From: Streptomyces gossypii
GTDB lineage: Bacteria > Actinomycetota > Actinomycetes > Streptomycetales > Streptomycetaceae
NCBI RefSeq assembly: GCF_025165795.1
Contig: NZ_JAJAGO010000003.1
Span: 534,275-598,274, forward strand
Reading direction: 5' to 3'
DNA: 64,000 nucleotides
Shown here: in pieces, positions 17,595 to 28,144 of the stretch
How the letters are laid out: each line of letters begins with the position of its first letter
Position numbering within the stretch: position 1 is the stretch's first letter
Position numbers and translations under genes: made by a program
The notes under the pieces: generated by a model
Database searches by the model: none
What the model was told of the DNA's origin: nothing
The model's input: only the letters and a program-made list of their open reading frames with translations

Positions 17595-17778
17595 ACCGCC
17601 GCGGCGACAGCCGAAGCGGTAGGGAAATGCGTACGCCGCAAACGAGCCCGGTGGCTTTCTGCCGCCACGGCGTCGACCAGGCGTACGAGATCGGGTGCGG
17701 GATCGGATTCGGGTGCCGCACCGATCGAGATCCAGCGCGGGCAGGGTTCGGTGGGCTCGCTCGCCCTTGCGTCCCCGT

Positions 17779-17811
17779 GCGGGAGGCCGCAGCCAGACGG
17801 CGGCCTCCCGC
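17779..17811 (+). terminator. Hairpin terminator downstream of lsr2
   Basis: Perfect 12-bp stem (17779-17790 with 17800-17811) and 9-nt loop, about 185 bp after the lsr2 stop. Confidence 0.65.
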
Positions 17812-18399
17812 CGCTCACGTCCGGCGGGCCGGCCGGACGGGCCTTCGCGCCTCATTCCCGGCTTTCCGGCCCGCCCCGGCCGAGTTCCTCGTTCCCCGCG
17901 GCACCAGCGGACGTCCGGGTGTCCGGCGTACGGCCGTGGGATCGTGAGCTGAGCGGGTAGGAGTCGTGCGGGAGGTGGCGTATGCGAGTCGACCGCGGAA
18001 GGCGTCCGGGTGACGAACAGTCGGGGCCACGGGACGCAGCGTGTGCGCAAGCTTGTTCGCTCGCAGCGGATGCATACGGTCACCCCGCATGGACTGTCAG
18101 TGTCAGCGGGTAGGAAGTTCCTAGTGGAACGGGGGTCAAGTGGCGATGGGCAGGGGAGACGGGCGTGTCGGCGGTGCAGCGTTCGCCATCGGCGTACGTG
18201 ATCCAGGTGAATACGCCTGGCCTGCGGGAACATCGTCTCGCACCATCGGGTTGGAACTGTTGTCAGCTGTTCGGGGCAGGAGGCCCGGGACGGGCGTCGG
18301 CAGTTGGAATGAGCGGTCCCCCGTTGCGGGACTAAGCTGCGGAAGGACAGGGAGGGGACCGACCCCTAACTGCCTGACCGCTCTGAGGAGCGATTAACG
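17812..18399. other. Long 5' region of clpC, no gene
   Basis: About 590 bp without a credible coding frame. It holds a ClgR-type box at 18055-18068, a near-repeated AGCGGGTAGGA motif (17952-17962 and 18106-18116) and the clpC ribosome site GAGGAG just before 18400. The distance from the ClgR box to the ATG implies a long leader. Confidence 0.6.
18055..18068 (+). promoter_or_regulatory. ClgR operator-like box upstream of clpC
   Basis: GTTCGC-TCGCA-GCG matches the GTTCGC-N5-GCG consensus described for ClgR, the activator of clpP1P2, clpC and lon genes in actinobacteria. TACGGT about 6 bp downstream could be the -10. Confidence 0.65.
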
Positions 18400-20928
<2,529 letters not shown>

Positions 20929-20941
20929 GCCGCACGCTCAC

Positions 20942-20977
20942 CGTCAGGGCCCCTGCCACCAGGCAGGGGCCCTGACG
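20942..20977. terminator. Bidirectional hairpin terminator between clpC and NACHT gene 1
   Basis: Perfect 16-bp stem (20942-20957 with 20962-20977) with a 4-nt loop ACCA, placed between convergent genes. Confidence 0.9.
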
Positions 20978-21010
20978 TGTGGGTACCTCGCGGCGAGAGG
21001 TCCCGCACGG

Positions 21011-23563
21011 TCAGGAGATGAGGCGGATGCCCTCCGGGATGCCGGTGACGCGGGGGAGCCGCGGATTCACCCGCAACGTCGTCAGCTTCGGGAACGCCTC
21101 CAGCCATTCCAGGCCGCCCGCGCCCAGGTCGTACGCCAGCCACAGGTGTGTCAGCCGCTCCCGTACCAGCCCCTCCCGCAGCTCGTCGACCGTGAAGTGC
21201 CCCGCGATCTGTACGCACTCCCGTCCGCCGAGTTTCGCCAGCACCGCCAGTTCCACCCGTTCCGTGACGGGGAAGTAGAGGCCCTCCGGGTCGAGGTGCC
21301 GGATGACCTCGTCCGCGTACCGCTCGGTGTCGAAGTTGCGCCAGCCGCGTGCGAGTTCCGCCCGCAGCGGCAGCGAGGAGCGGTCCCGCAGGCTGGCCAG
21401 GTAGTGGACGGCCGCGTCATCGTTGATCCGGGTCACGGTGACGGCGAGCCGGTGTGCCTCGTCGTCGGAGACCGTCCCGGGGTCGGGCAGCATCTCCAGC
21501 ACGATCGGTCCGACCCAGCCCAGCCCGCGCGCGGCGGCGATGTTCGAGGGCCGCACCATGTTCTGGGTCTCCCGGCGGATACGGGCGTGCGTCTCCGGGT
21601 CCAGCTCGGTTACATGCTCCAGGCAGGCGGCTGCGAGCAGCCGCCGCCGGTTGCGCTGGAAGCCGGTGTATCCGGGGGCGATCAGGCCCTCCAGCAGCTC
21701 GGCGCACTCACTGGGGCGTGCGTGCGCGACGGCCATCCGGATCACCTCCTCCCACTCCGGCTCGTGCGCGTGTTCCAGCAGCAGGCCGAAGGCGCGGCGT
21801 TCGACGGCCTCCTTGGCGGCCAGGTAGTCCTGCACGGTCCGGTGGACGAACTCCACCGCACCGTCCTGCTGGGCCCGCAGCAGACCGGTGCGCTGGAGCA
21901 GATGGCTGAAGATCTCCTCCGGCGAGCCCTGCCGGGCCAGTGCCGGGATCGCGGGCAGATGGCGGGCGATCTCCCCGACCGCGGCGGCCTCGTCCAGTAC
22001 GGGCCGCTGGTCGACGAGCATCCGGTAGGCGAGCTTCCGCAGCAGCCGCTCGCGCGGTGCCCGCTGGACGGACACCTCGTCCGCGTACAGCACCCGCCGC
22101 TCCGGGTCGCGCCGCTGGAGCAGCATCTCCATCGCCGCCTCGTACAGTTCGCGGCGGCCCTTGGGCAGGGAGCCGGAGCGGTCCCGGTTGAGCGCGCAGA
22201 TCAGGCCGCACATCAGCGGGTTGGTGGCCAGCCCGCGCAGCTCGCGGTAGAGCGGAATGGACTGGACGAGCTTCTCCCGGTAGTCGTCCAGCTTGCGGTG
22301 GTCTTTGCCCTCGTCGGTACGGGCCGCGTGGTGCCAGGCGGTGATGAACGAGGCGACCTGGTCGCGGGTCATCGGGACGAGGGAGAGTTCGTTGAAGCCC
22401 TCGTCGGCCAGCCATTCCGCGCCGACGGCCGGCGGGCGTGCGGTGACCAGGCAGAAGTTGCCGCTGTAGATCCGCAGCACTCGGCGCAGTTGGTCCCGCA
22501 GCTCATCCCGCCGCCCCTCCGGCGCCTCGTCGATCCCGTCGATCAGCAGCAGCGCCCGCTCCTCCGCCAGCACGCGTACCACCCACCCCTCGGGGGCCTC
22601 GGCCGCGAGGGGATGGCCGACGGCGGTCAGGAAGTCGTCGGGGTTGGGAAAGCCGTCGCGGGCGAAGCGGCGCACGGGCAGTACGAAGGGGATGCGTCCG
22701 CGCAACGGCTCCAGCTCCTCCGGCAGCTGTCCGCGCGCCGTGGAGACCGCCAGCCACTGCACAAGGGTGGTCTTTCCGGAACCGGCGACGCCGCGCAGCA
22801 GTACGCGCTCCTGGCCCGCCAGCGCTCTGTCCGCCGGCATGACGGGCTCCGGCGGCGATGGGTCCTCCGTGGCGTCGAACTCGGCGCCCAGGCTGAGGTA
22901 GGTGGCGTCCAGGGGCCAGTTGTCGGGGGTGTTGGGGTTCGGCAGGTCGATGCCGTAGATGGTGACCCGGTTGTACTTCCCGACGATGCTGCGCAGATAC
23001 CGCTCCTCGAACTCCGCGTCCTGCGGTGACGGCGCGGGGCGCCGCCGTACGGCCGCCACGTCGCCGAGGTCGACCAGCTGCCGGATGCGGTGGCTGCGCT
23101 CCGGCAGCCGCTCGGCCAGCCCGGGGGAGCGGTCGATCAGCAGGTTCAGCACGTGCAGGCAGACGGCCACCAGCAGGCTGTCGTGGAAACAGGCCGACTC
23201 CTGGGACAACTCCCGAGCCGCACCTGGGACTTCGGCACGCAGTCGGCGCGCGTAGTCCTGCGGGCCCAGCCGTACGGCCAGCACGTCGGTGGTGTCCAGC
23301 TCGCCCATGATGGCGAGAGTGCGGGCCAGTACCGACGCCACCTCGTCGGCCTCGGTGCCGGGCAGCTCTCGCCCGGCCAGGCCGAGCCGTACGAACTCCG
23401 CGGCCAGCCGGTCCAGGTCGCCGTAGCTGCACTGCGGGCTGACGCCTCGGAAGGAGACGAGCCCGGCGATCAGTTCGTCCGTGTCGGCGGTCGGCGGTTG
23501 GGCGCCGAAGAGCTTTGCGACGAGCGGTGCGGTGGCGCTGGAGGGCAGGCGTACCGGTTCCAT
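21011..23563 (-). CDS. NACHT-domain NTPase, bacterial NLR-like (copy 1)
   Basis: 850 residues from ATG 23563, chosen because GGGGGAG lies upstream and because the paralogue at 28145-30742 starts at the same point (MEP...LVxKLF). The N-terminal helical region carries LVSFRG; a conserved VTIYGIDL and WPLDATYLSL lead into the NACHT core: Walker A GVAGSGKTT (about 258-266), Walker B LLLIDGIDE (338-346) with the extra acidic residue typical of NACHT, and VTARPP as sensor. HRTVQDYLAAKEAVE marks the end of the helical subdomain. The C-terminus is repeat-like with a short leucine-rich end. Some bacterial NACHT proteins defend against phage; the effector here is not obvious. Confidence 0.88.
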   Translation of the reverse strand: MEPVRLPSSATAPLVAKLFGAQPPTADTDELIAGLVSFRGVSPQCSYGDLDRLAAEFVRLGLAGRELPGTEADEVASVLARTLAIMGELDTTDVLAVRLGPQDYARRLRAEVPGAARELSQESACFHDSLLVAVCLHVLNLLIDRSPGLAERLPERSHRIRQLVDLGDVAAVRRRPAPSPQDAEFEERYLRSIVGKYNRVTIYGIDLPNPNTPDNWPLDATYLSLGAEFDATEDPSPPEPVMPADRALAGQERVLLRGVAGSGKTTLVQWLAVSTARGQLPEELEPLRGRIPFVLPVRRFARDGFPNPDDFLTAVGHPLAAEAPEGWVVRVLAEERALLLIDGIDEAPEGRRDELRDQLRRVLRIYSGNFCLVTARPPAVGAEWLADEGFNELSLVPMTRDQVASFITAWHHAARTDEGKDHRKLDDYREKLVQSIPLYRELRGLATNPLMCGLICALNRDRSGSLPKGRRELYEAAMEMLLQRRDPERRVLYADEVSVQRAPRERLLRKLAYRMLVDQRPVLDEAAAVGEIARHLPAIPALARQGSPEEIFSHLLQRTGLLRAQQDGAVEFVHRTVQDYLAAKEAVERRAFGLLLEHAHEPEWEEVIRMAVAHARPSECAELLEGLIAPGYTGFQRNRRRLLAAACLEHVTELDPETHARIRRETQNMVRPSNIAAARGLGWVGPIVLEMLPDPGTVSDDEAHRLAVTVTRINDDAAVHYLASLRDRSSLPLRAELARGWRNFDTERYADEVIRHLDPEGLYFPVTERVELAVLAKLGGRECVQIAGHFTVDELREGLVRERLTHLWLAYDLGAGGLEWLEAFPKLTTLRVNPRLPRVTGIPEGIRLIS

Positions 23564-23861
23564 GAGGCTCCCCCGGGGGCCATCTGGCAGGCGTACGGCG
23601 TAAGTTGACGCCGACATCGGTGATTGCGCGGGTACCTTGAGTACCCGGCTCCAGGGTAGGGCCTGTGCGGCGGATCGACTCCGGGTACAGGTACTCGGTG
23701 GGTGCCGTGGTCCCAGGCCACCCGACAGGCCCGTACGTCCGTTCGGGCCTGAGGGCGGGAGGACGCGACGAGACGTAGGTAACCGTACGCGTGCGCAATA
23801 CTACCGAGCGTATTAATTCGGAGTCGGATCAACCAGCGCGTGTGCGGGGCACGGTGAGTGC
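23564..23861. promoter_or_regulatory. Divergent control region, GTAC-rich
   Basis: It separates NACHT copy 1 (minus) from the HATPase gene (plus). GGGTAC-N5-GTACCC forms an inverted repeat at 23630-23646, and GGTAC-AG-GTACT recurs at 23684-23695. A further CCGA...TCGG pair lies in an AT-rich patch near 23807-23825. These are operator candidates only. Confidence 0.4.
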
Positions 23862-24344
23862 ATGGCACCTCAGACGCAGCGCCAACCTTCGGTTACCGTA
23901 CGTGTGTTCAATCAGCGGTTCAGCTCCACCCGACGCGGTGCGCGGCTGGCCCGGCTGTTGGCTCTCCACCAGCTCGACAGCTGGCTGATCCCCTACCGCA
24001 GCTCGCTTTCCGAGTCCGTCGGGCTCATCGTCGCCGAGTTGGCCACCAACGCCGCCACGCACGGCTGCGTGCCGGGGCGGGACTTCGAGCTCGGCCTCTT
24101 GCTGACCATGGGTTCGCTGCGCGTCGAGGTCTCCGACACCCGTGGCGACCGCGTACCGCCGGGCCCGGACCTGCTGGCGCCGCCGTGTCCGCTCGCCGAC
24201 GCGGGCCGCGGGCTGTGCCTGGTGGACGCGCTCGCCACCCGCTGGGGCATCGCCTCCCGGACCCCTGCGCCGGGCAAGACGGTCTGGGCCGAACTGGCGG
24301 TGGGGCCACCCGGCGGACACGTGGCCGGGCGGCCCCTGGGATGA
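23862..24344 (+). CDS. HATPase_c-type ATP-binding protein (anti-sigma/serine kinase-like)
   Basis: 160 residues. The GHKL fold is shown by the N box VAELATNAATHG, the G1 box VEVSDTRGD and the G2 box GRGLCLVDALATRWG. Such single-domain proteins are abundant in Streptomyces and resemble RsbW/SpoIIAB-like kinases; many work with XRE-DUF397 pairs, which are absent here. It is divergent from NACHT copy 1 and may share control with it. Confidence 0.85.
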   Translation: MAPQTQRQPSVTVRVFNQRFSSTRRGARLARLLALHQLDSWLIPYRSSLSESVGLIVAELATNAATHGCVPGRDFELGLLLTMGSLRVEVSDTRGDRVPPGPDLLAPPCPLADAGRGLCLVDALATRWGIASRTPAPGKTVWAELAVGPPGGHVAGRPLG

Positions 24345-24390
24345 GAACAGCCATGCTGGTCGTACCGGTCGTCCAGCCGTGCGGGTCCCG

Positions 24391-25188
24391 TCAGGCGGAG
24401 GAACCGCCGTCGATCACCAGGTCGACGCCGACGGCCGACCCGGCCTCCGGCGAGGCCAGGAAGAGCACCGCCGCGGCGACCTCGGCCGTCGTGGAGACCC
24501 GGCCGACCGGCGACTGCTCCTTCATGCGCACGGCCCGCTCGGCTTCGCTCTCACCGGGCTGCAGGGACATGAGGGTGTCCGAGGCACCGGGGCTCACGGC
24601 GTTGATCCGGATGCCGTCGCCGATGTGGTCCAGGGCCCCGGCGCGGGTGAGCGCGCTGACGGCGGCCTTGGACGCGATGTACCCGGCAACACCGGGAATC
24701 CTGATGTGCGCTCCGAGATTGGAGGAGAGGTTCACGATCGCGCCGCCGCCGTTGGCGCGCATGTGGGCGATCTCGGCCTGCATGGAGAGCAGCACGCCCG
24801 TGACGTTGGTGTCGAGCAGCGCCTGCCAGTCCTCCTCGGCCAGATCACCGAGGGGCTGGCCGCCGCCCCGGAGAAGTCCGGCGTTGTTGACGGCGATGTC
24901 GAGGCCGCCGAAGTGCTCGACCGTGCGGGCGACCAGGGCCCGTACGTCGGTGGCGCGGGTGACGTCGGCGGTGACGGCGAGGGCGGTGCCGCCCGCCGCC
25001 TCGATCAGGGCGGCGGTCTCGTCGAGGGTGGCGGCGGTGCGCCCGGCGACGGACACCCGCGCGCCCTCTGCGGCGAAGGCGAGGGCGATGGCACGGCCCA
25101 GGCCGGACCCGGCGCCGGTGACGAGGACACTGCTGCCGTCGAAACGGCCGGGGCCGGTGGTGGGAGCGGTGGTGGCGGGCGTGGACAT
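24391..25188 (-). CDS. Short-chain dehydrogenase/reductase
   Basis: 265 residues, classical SDR: VTGAGSGLGRAIAL for NAD(P), VNNAGLL, catalytic Ser in VNLSSN and the YIASK Tyr/Lys pair, then NAVSPGASDT. It lies 67 bp behind the MFS gene on the same strand and is likely cotranscribed with it under the TetR regulator at 26794. The substrate is unknown. Confidence 0.92.
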   Translation of the reverse strand: MSTPATTAPTTGPGRFDGSSVLVTGAGSGLGRAIALAFAAEGARVSVAGRTAATLDETAALIEAAGGTALAVTADVTRATDVRALVARTVEHFGGLDIAVNNAGLLRGGGQPLGDLAEEDWQALLDTNVTGVLLSMQAEIAHMRANGGGAIVNLSSNLGAHIRIPGVAGYIASKAAVSALTRAGALDHIGDGIRINAVSPGASDTLMSLQPGESEAERAVRMKEQSPVGRVSTTAEVAAAVLFLASPEAGSAVGVDLVIDGGSSA

Positions 25189-25255
25189 AGGGGTCTCCCA
25201 GTGGGTGGTGTGGGTTTCGTCGGTTCGTTCGGTTGGTTCGGTTCGGTGGTGCGCT

Positions 25256-26686
25256 TCAGGTGGTCCGTCGGGCGGCGCTCGGGCTTCGCAGGCGGTGCGG
25301 GCGGCCGCGCAGGGTGGTGATGCCGAGGGCGGTGAGCCCCAGGCCCGCGCCGGCCGCCGCCAGCGGGCGCGCGTCGCCGCCGAAGGTGAGCAGCAGGGCG
25401 AGGACCACCGTCGGTCCCAGCTCCATCGCGGTGTTGAGCACGCCTCCGGCCAGGCCGGTCTGGCGCGGCGGCACGTCCGCGGCGGCCAGCACGGCGGCCC
25501 CGGCGAACGCGGCGGCGGCCCCGGCGGCCAGCAGGACGAGGCCGGGCAGCAGCCCGAGTGCGTACGGGAGTTCGGGGTCGAGCCCGGTGGCCGACAGCAG
25601 GGCCAGCCCCACCGCGCCGACGGCGAGGCCGGTGGCGGTCACGGCGACGGTGCCCCGGCGGGCGATCAGCGGCCCGGCGGCACGGGAGGAGCACAGCAGC
25701 GCGACGGCGAACGGCACGAACGCGCCGGAGTTCTCCAGCGGTGACCAGCCCCGCACCTGCTGGAGGTGCAGGGAGAGCAGGAGAAAGGTGATCGCGGTGC
25801 CGGTGGCGGTGAGCGCGATGGCGGCCAGTGCCAGCGCGCGGCGGGGCCGCAGCAGGAAGCGCGGGGGCAGCAGCGGGTCGGGGGCCCGCAGTTCGGCGAG
25901 GAGGAAGGCGCCGAGCAGGACGGCACCGGTGAGCAGGGGCACCAGCACGGCCGCCGAGGACCACGCCCGCGCGTCGGTGAGCACCAGGCCGTAACTGGCC
26001 AGGATGATGCCCGAGGTCGCGAGCAGGGCCCCGGTCAGGTCCAGTGCGGGCCGCTTCTCGTGCGGGGGCGGCGGGGCGGTTGCGGGCAGCAGCCGGGGTC
26101 CGAGCGCGAGCCCGGCGACCGCGACCAGCAGCGGTACGGCGAAGGTCCAGCGCCAGGACACCGAGGCCGAGATGGCGCCGGAGAGCAGAGTTCCGGCGGT
26201 GGCCCCCAGCAGGGAGAGCCCGCCCCAGGTGGCCAGGGCGCGCCCGTGGGCAAGGGGGTCGGGGAACAGTGCGCGCAGCAGTCCCATGGCGGCCGGCGCG
26301 AGCAGTGCCGCTCCGGTGCCCTGCGCGAAGCGGGCGGTGAGCAGGGTGGGATAGCCGGGCGCGAAGGGAGCGGCGAGCGAGGCGGCAGCGAACACCAGCA
26401 GGCCCGCGGTGAGCACGCGCCGCGCGCCGTGGCGGTCGACAAGCCTGGCACCGAGGAGCAGCAGCCCGGCGAAGGTCAGACCGTAGGCGGAGTTGAGGAG
26501 GATCAGGTCGGCCCGTCGGAGGCCGTACTCGGCGCCGATGCGGGGCAGCGGCACGGCGAGGGCGGCGAGCGTGAAGATCAGGACGGCCTGGACGGTACCG
26601 AGCAGCGCGAAGGCCCACGCGGTGCGGGCGCTGCGCTCGGCGCCGGCCGGAGGGCTGTCCAGCGTGGGTGGGCTGGCGGCTTTCAT
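25256..26686 (-). CDS. MFS transporter (DHA2/14-TM-like drug efflux)
   Basis: 476 residues with about 14 hydrophobic stretches. GARLVDRHGARRVLTAGLLV is the loop 2-3 signature of MFS carriers and RFAQGTGAALLAPAAMGLL matches motif C-like sequence of the drug:H+ antiporter group. AGGAGGG precedes the ATG. Its promoter carries a site (26708-26724) that resembles one upstream of the adjacent TetR gene, so it is probably repressed by it. Confidence 0.9.
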   Translation of the reverse strand: MKAASPPTLDSPPAGAERSARTAWAFALLGTVQAVLIFTLAALAVPLPRIGAEYGLRRADLILLNSAYGLTFAGLLLLGARLVDRHGARRVLTAGLLVFAAASLAAPFAPGYPTLLTARFAQGTGAALLAPAAMGLLRALFPDPLAHGRALATWGGLSLLGATAGTLLSGAISASVSWRWTFAVPLLVAVAGLALGPRLLPATAPPPPHEKRPALDLTGALLATSGIILASYGLVLTDARAWSSAAVLVPLLTGAVLLGAFLLAELRAPDPLLPPRFLLRPRRALALAAIALTATGTAITFLLLSLHLQQVRGWSPLENSGAFVPFAVALLCSSRAAGPLIARRGTVAVTATGLAVGAVGLALLSATGLDPELPYALGLLPGLVLLAAGAAAAFAGAAVLAAADVPPRQTGLAGGVLNTAMELGPTVVLALLLTFGGDARPLAAAGAGLGLTALGITTLRGRPHRLRSPSAARRTT

Positions 26687-26707
26687 GCTGCTGGACCCTC
26701 CTGATAA

Positions 26708-26724
26708 TTGACCGAGCGTTCTAG
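26708..26724 (-). promoter_or_regulatory. Candidate TetR operator upstream of the MFS gene
   Basis: On the minus strand CTAGAACGCTCGGTCAA agrees at 13 of 17 positions with TCAGAACGATCAGTCAA at 27395-27411, upstream of the TetR gene. Confidence 0.5.
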
Positions 26725-26793
26725 TATTTGGGCATGCGGGTCCGCTGCGCGGCGCGGCAGCGGAGGGCGTGCGGCGGTACGGGGTGTGCGGGC

Positions 26794-27375
26794 TCAGTCC
26801 AGCAGCGTGAGTGCCTGCTCGGCCGCGTCGTGCACCCGGGCCGGGTCCGCCGATGCCTTCCCGACCACCCGCATGCCCTGCATCAGGACGATCAGCATCC
26901 GCGCGAGCGGCTTCGGGTCACGCCCGGGGGGCAGCTCGCCCTGCATTCCCGCCCGCGCCAGGGCCGAGTGCATCAGGGTCTCCAGATGACTCCAGCTGGC
27001 CTCCACCCGGCGGGCGGCCTCGCGGTCATGGGCCGCCAGTTCGGCGGCGGTGTTGGTGACGAAGCATCCGCGCGAGCGCTGCTCCGAGCCCGCCTCGGCG
27101 GCGAAGCGGCGCACCAGCTCCCGCACTGCGGGCAGCGCGGCGCCCGGCTGCGACAGCGCTTCGAGCAGCCCCGGGTCCTGCTTCTCGCCATAGCGGTCGA
27201 GTGCCTTGAGGTACAGCTCGTGCTTGTTCCCGAAGGTGGCGTAGATGCTGGCCCGCCCGATGCCGAGCTGCTCCACGAGATCGCTCATCGACGTCGCCTC
27301 GTACCCGCGCCGCCAGAACAGCTCCAAAGCTGCCTGCAGCGCGGCATCGGGATCGAATTCCTTTGTCCTGGCCAC
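26794..27375 (-). CDS. TetR/AcrR-family regulator
   Basis: 193 residues. The N-terminal helix-turn-helix is LELFWRRGYEATSMSDLVEQ then LGIGRASIYATFGNKHELYLKAL. The C-terminal part resembles TetR_C regulators of the YxaF/AcuR kind. It lies immediately before the MFS and SDR genes on the same strand. Matching motifs at 27395-27411 and 26708-26724 suggest it controls itself and the exporter. Confidence 0.92.
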   Translation of the reverse strand: MARTKEFDPDAALQAALELFWRRGYEATSMSDLVEQLGIGRASIYATFGNKHELYLKALDRYGEKQDPGLLEALSQPGAALPAVRELVRRFAAEAGSEQRSRGCFVTNTAAELAAHDREAARRVEASWSHLETLMHSALARAGMQGELPPGRDPKPLARMLIVLMQGMRVVGKASADPARVHDAAEQALTLLD

Positions 27376-27394
27376 GGCTCTACGCTACGCGTAC

Positions 27395-27411
27395 TCAGAA
27401 CGATCAGTCAA
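27395..27411. promoter_or_regulatory. Candidate TetR operator between tetR and the TA genes
   Basis: TCAGAACGATCAGTCAA lies 20 bp upstream of the TetR start and about 60 bp before the antitoxin start, so one protein could affect both units. Confidence 0.45.
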
Positions 27412-27444
27412 GAAAGGACGTGTTGGTGTCCAGAGAAAGGCGTG

Positions 27445-27466
27445 TGTACGCACTACTGTGTACATT
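27445..27466 (+). promoter_or_regulatory. YefM-type operator overlapping the TA promoter
   Basis: TGTACG (27445-27450) and TGTACA (27459-27464) are spaced 14 bp apart. The E. coli YefM antitoxin binds TGTACA cores. The second site overlaps TACATT (27461-27466), a -10-like hexamer 7 nt before the antitoxin ATG. Confidence 0.6.
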
Positions 27467-27473
27467 TTCCCCC

Positions 27474-27752
27474 ATGGACGACACCGTGACAGTCCGCGAA
27501 GCCCGAGCCCACCTCGCTGAGATCATCGACCGCTCGGTGAGCGGCGGGTCCACCGTCATCACCCGCGACGGCAAGCCCGTCGCCGCCGTGGTCTCCATGG
27601 ACGACTACAACGCGCTGGAGGATGCCATCGACGAATACTTCGCGCGCCAGGCCGAGGAGACCGCTCGCACCGAGGAGGGGCAGGCGCATTACACGATGTC
27701 CCAGGTCGTGGCCGACATCTTCGGAGAGAACGACCAGGGGCACGCGGCGTGA
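27474..27752 (+). CDS. Type II antitoxin, Phd/YefM family
   Basis: 92 residues from ATG 27474. MDDTVTVREARAHLAEIIDR, then ITRDGKPVAAVVSMDDYNAL, is the Phd/YefM DNA-binding fold; the acidic C-terminal tail (EETARTEEGQ) would wrap the toxin. A longer frame to 27363 is not supported, since TACATT lies 7 nt before this ATG. It overlaps the toxin gene by 4 bp and should repress its own promoter through the TGTACA sites. Confidence 0.93.
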   Translation: MDDTVTVREARAHLAEIIDRSVSGGSTVITRDGKPVAAVVSMDDYNALEDAIDEYFARQAEETARTEEGQAHYTMSQVVADIFGENDQGHAA

Positions 27753-28018
27753 AGTACCGCTTCGCTTTCACCGCGCACGCGCGTCGCCAGCTCCGTGCCG
27801 TCGACCCGCATGCGGCGATGCGCATCCTGGAGGCCCTCACCCCGCTTGGTGAGGACCCGTACCGGCCGGACGTGGCCGTGCGCAAGCTCACCGGCCACGG
27901 TGACCGCTACCGCCTGCGGGTGGGCGACTACCGCGTCATCTACCGCGTTGACGAGGGGCAGCTCGTCATCGAGGTGATTGGCCTCGGTCATCGGCGTGAG
28001 GTCTACCGGGGGGTCTGA
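27749..28018 (+). CDS. Type II toxin, RelE/ParE family
   Basis: 89 residues, GTG start coupled to the antitoxin stop (GTGA). FAFTAHARRQLRAVDPHAAMR, then KLTGHGDRYRLRVGDYRVIY and the C-terminal GHRREVYRG follow the RelE pattern with its Arg-rich catalytic face. RelE toxins cleave mRNA at the ribosome. The gene runs towards NACHT copy 2, and the ancestral end of that gene (28003) would overlap this stop by 16 bp. Confidence 0.93.
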   Translation: MKYRFAFTAHARRQLRAVDPHAAMRILEALTPLGEDPYRPDVAVRKLTGHGDRYRLRVGDYRVIYRVDEGQLVIEVIGLGHRREVYRGV

Positions 28019-28144
28019 GGCCGGAACTGGTCCACGTCTCGCCGGGGGCGGGGCGTCCGGGTGACCTCCACCTCCGGTGGGAGACGGTCGGCGTGCAGCG
28101 TGCGGCGCACGCGGAACAACTCGACCCGCCGCAGCCGTGCCAGC
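28003..28144 (-). pseudogene. Out-of-frame C-terminal remnant of NACHT copy 2
   Basis: Beyond about 28222 the neighbouring minus-strand frame, not the annotated one, has the typical G/C third-position bias and leucine-rich text (RPRLTTLGVHPDLL, HLGPLAELARLRRVELFRV), up to a TAG at 28003-28005. Dropping one base near 28222 would fuse it to the NACHT frame. It therefore looks like the lost last ~70 residues. Confidence 0.65.

Noticed and set aside
25195..25255. GGTTCG-rich stretch between MFS and SDR genes as an operator array
   Set aside because: It is irregular low-complexity sequence with no constant spacing.
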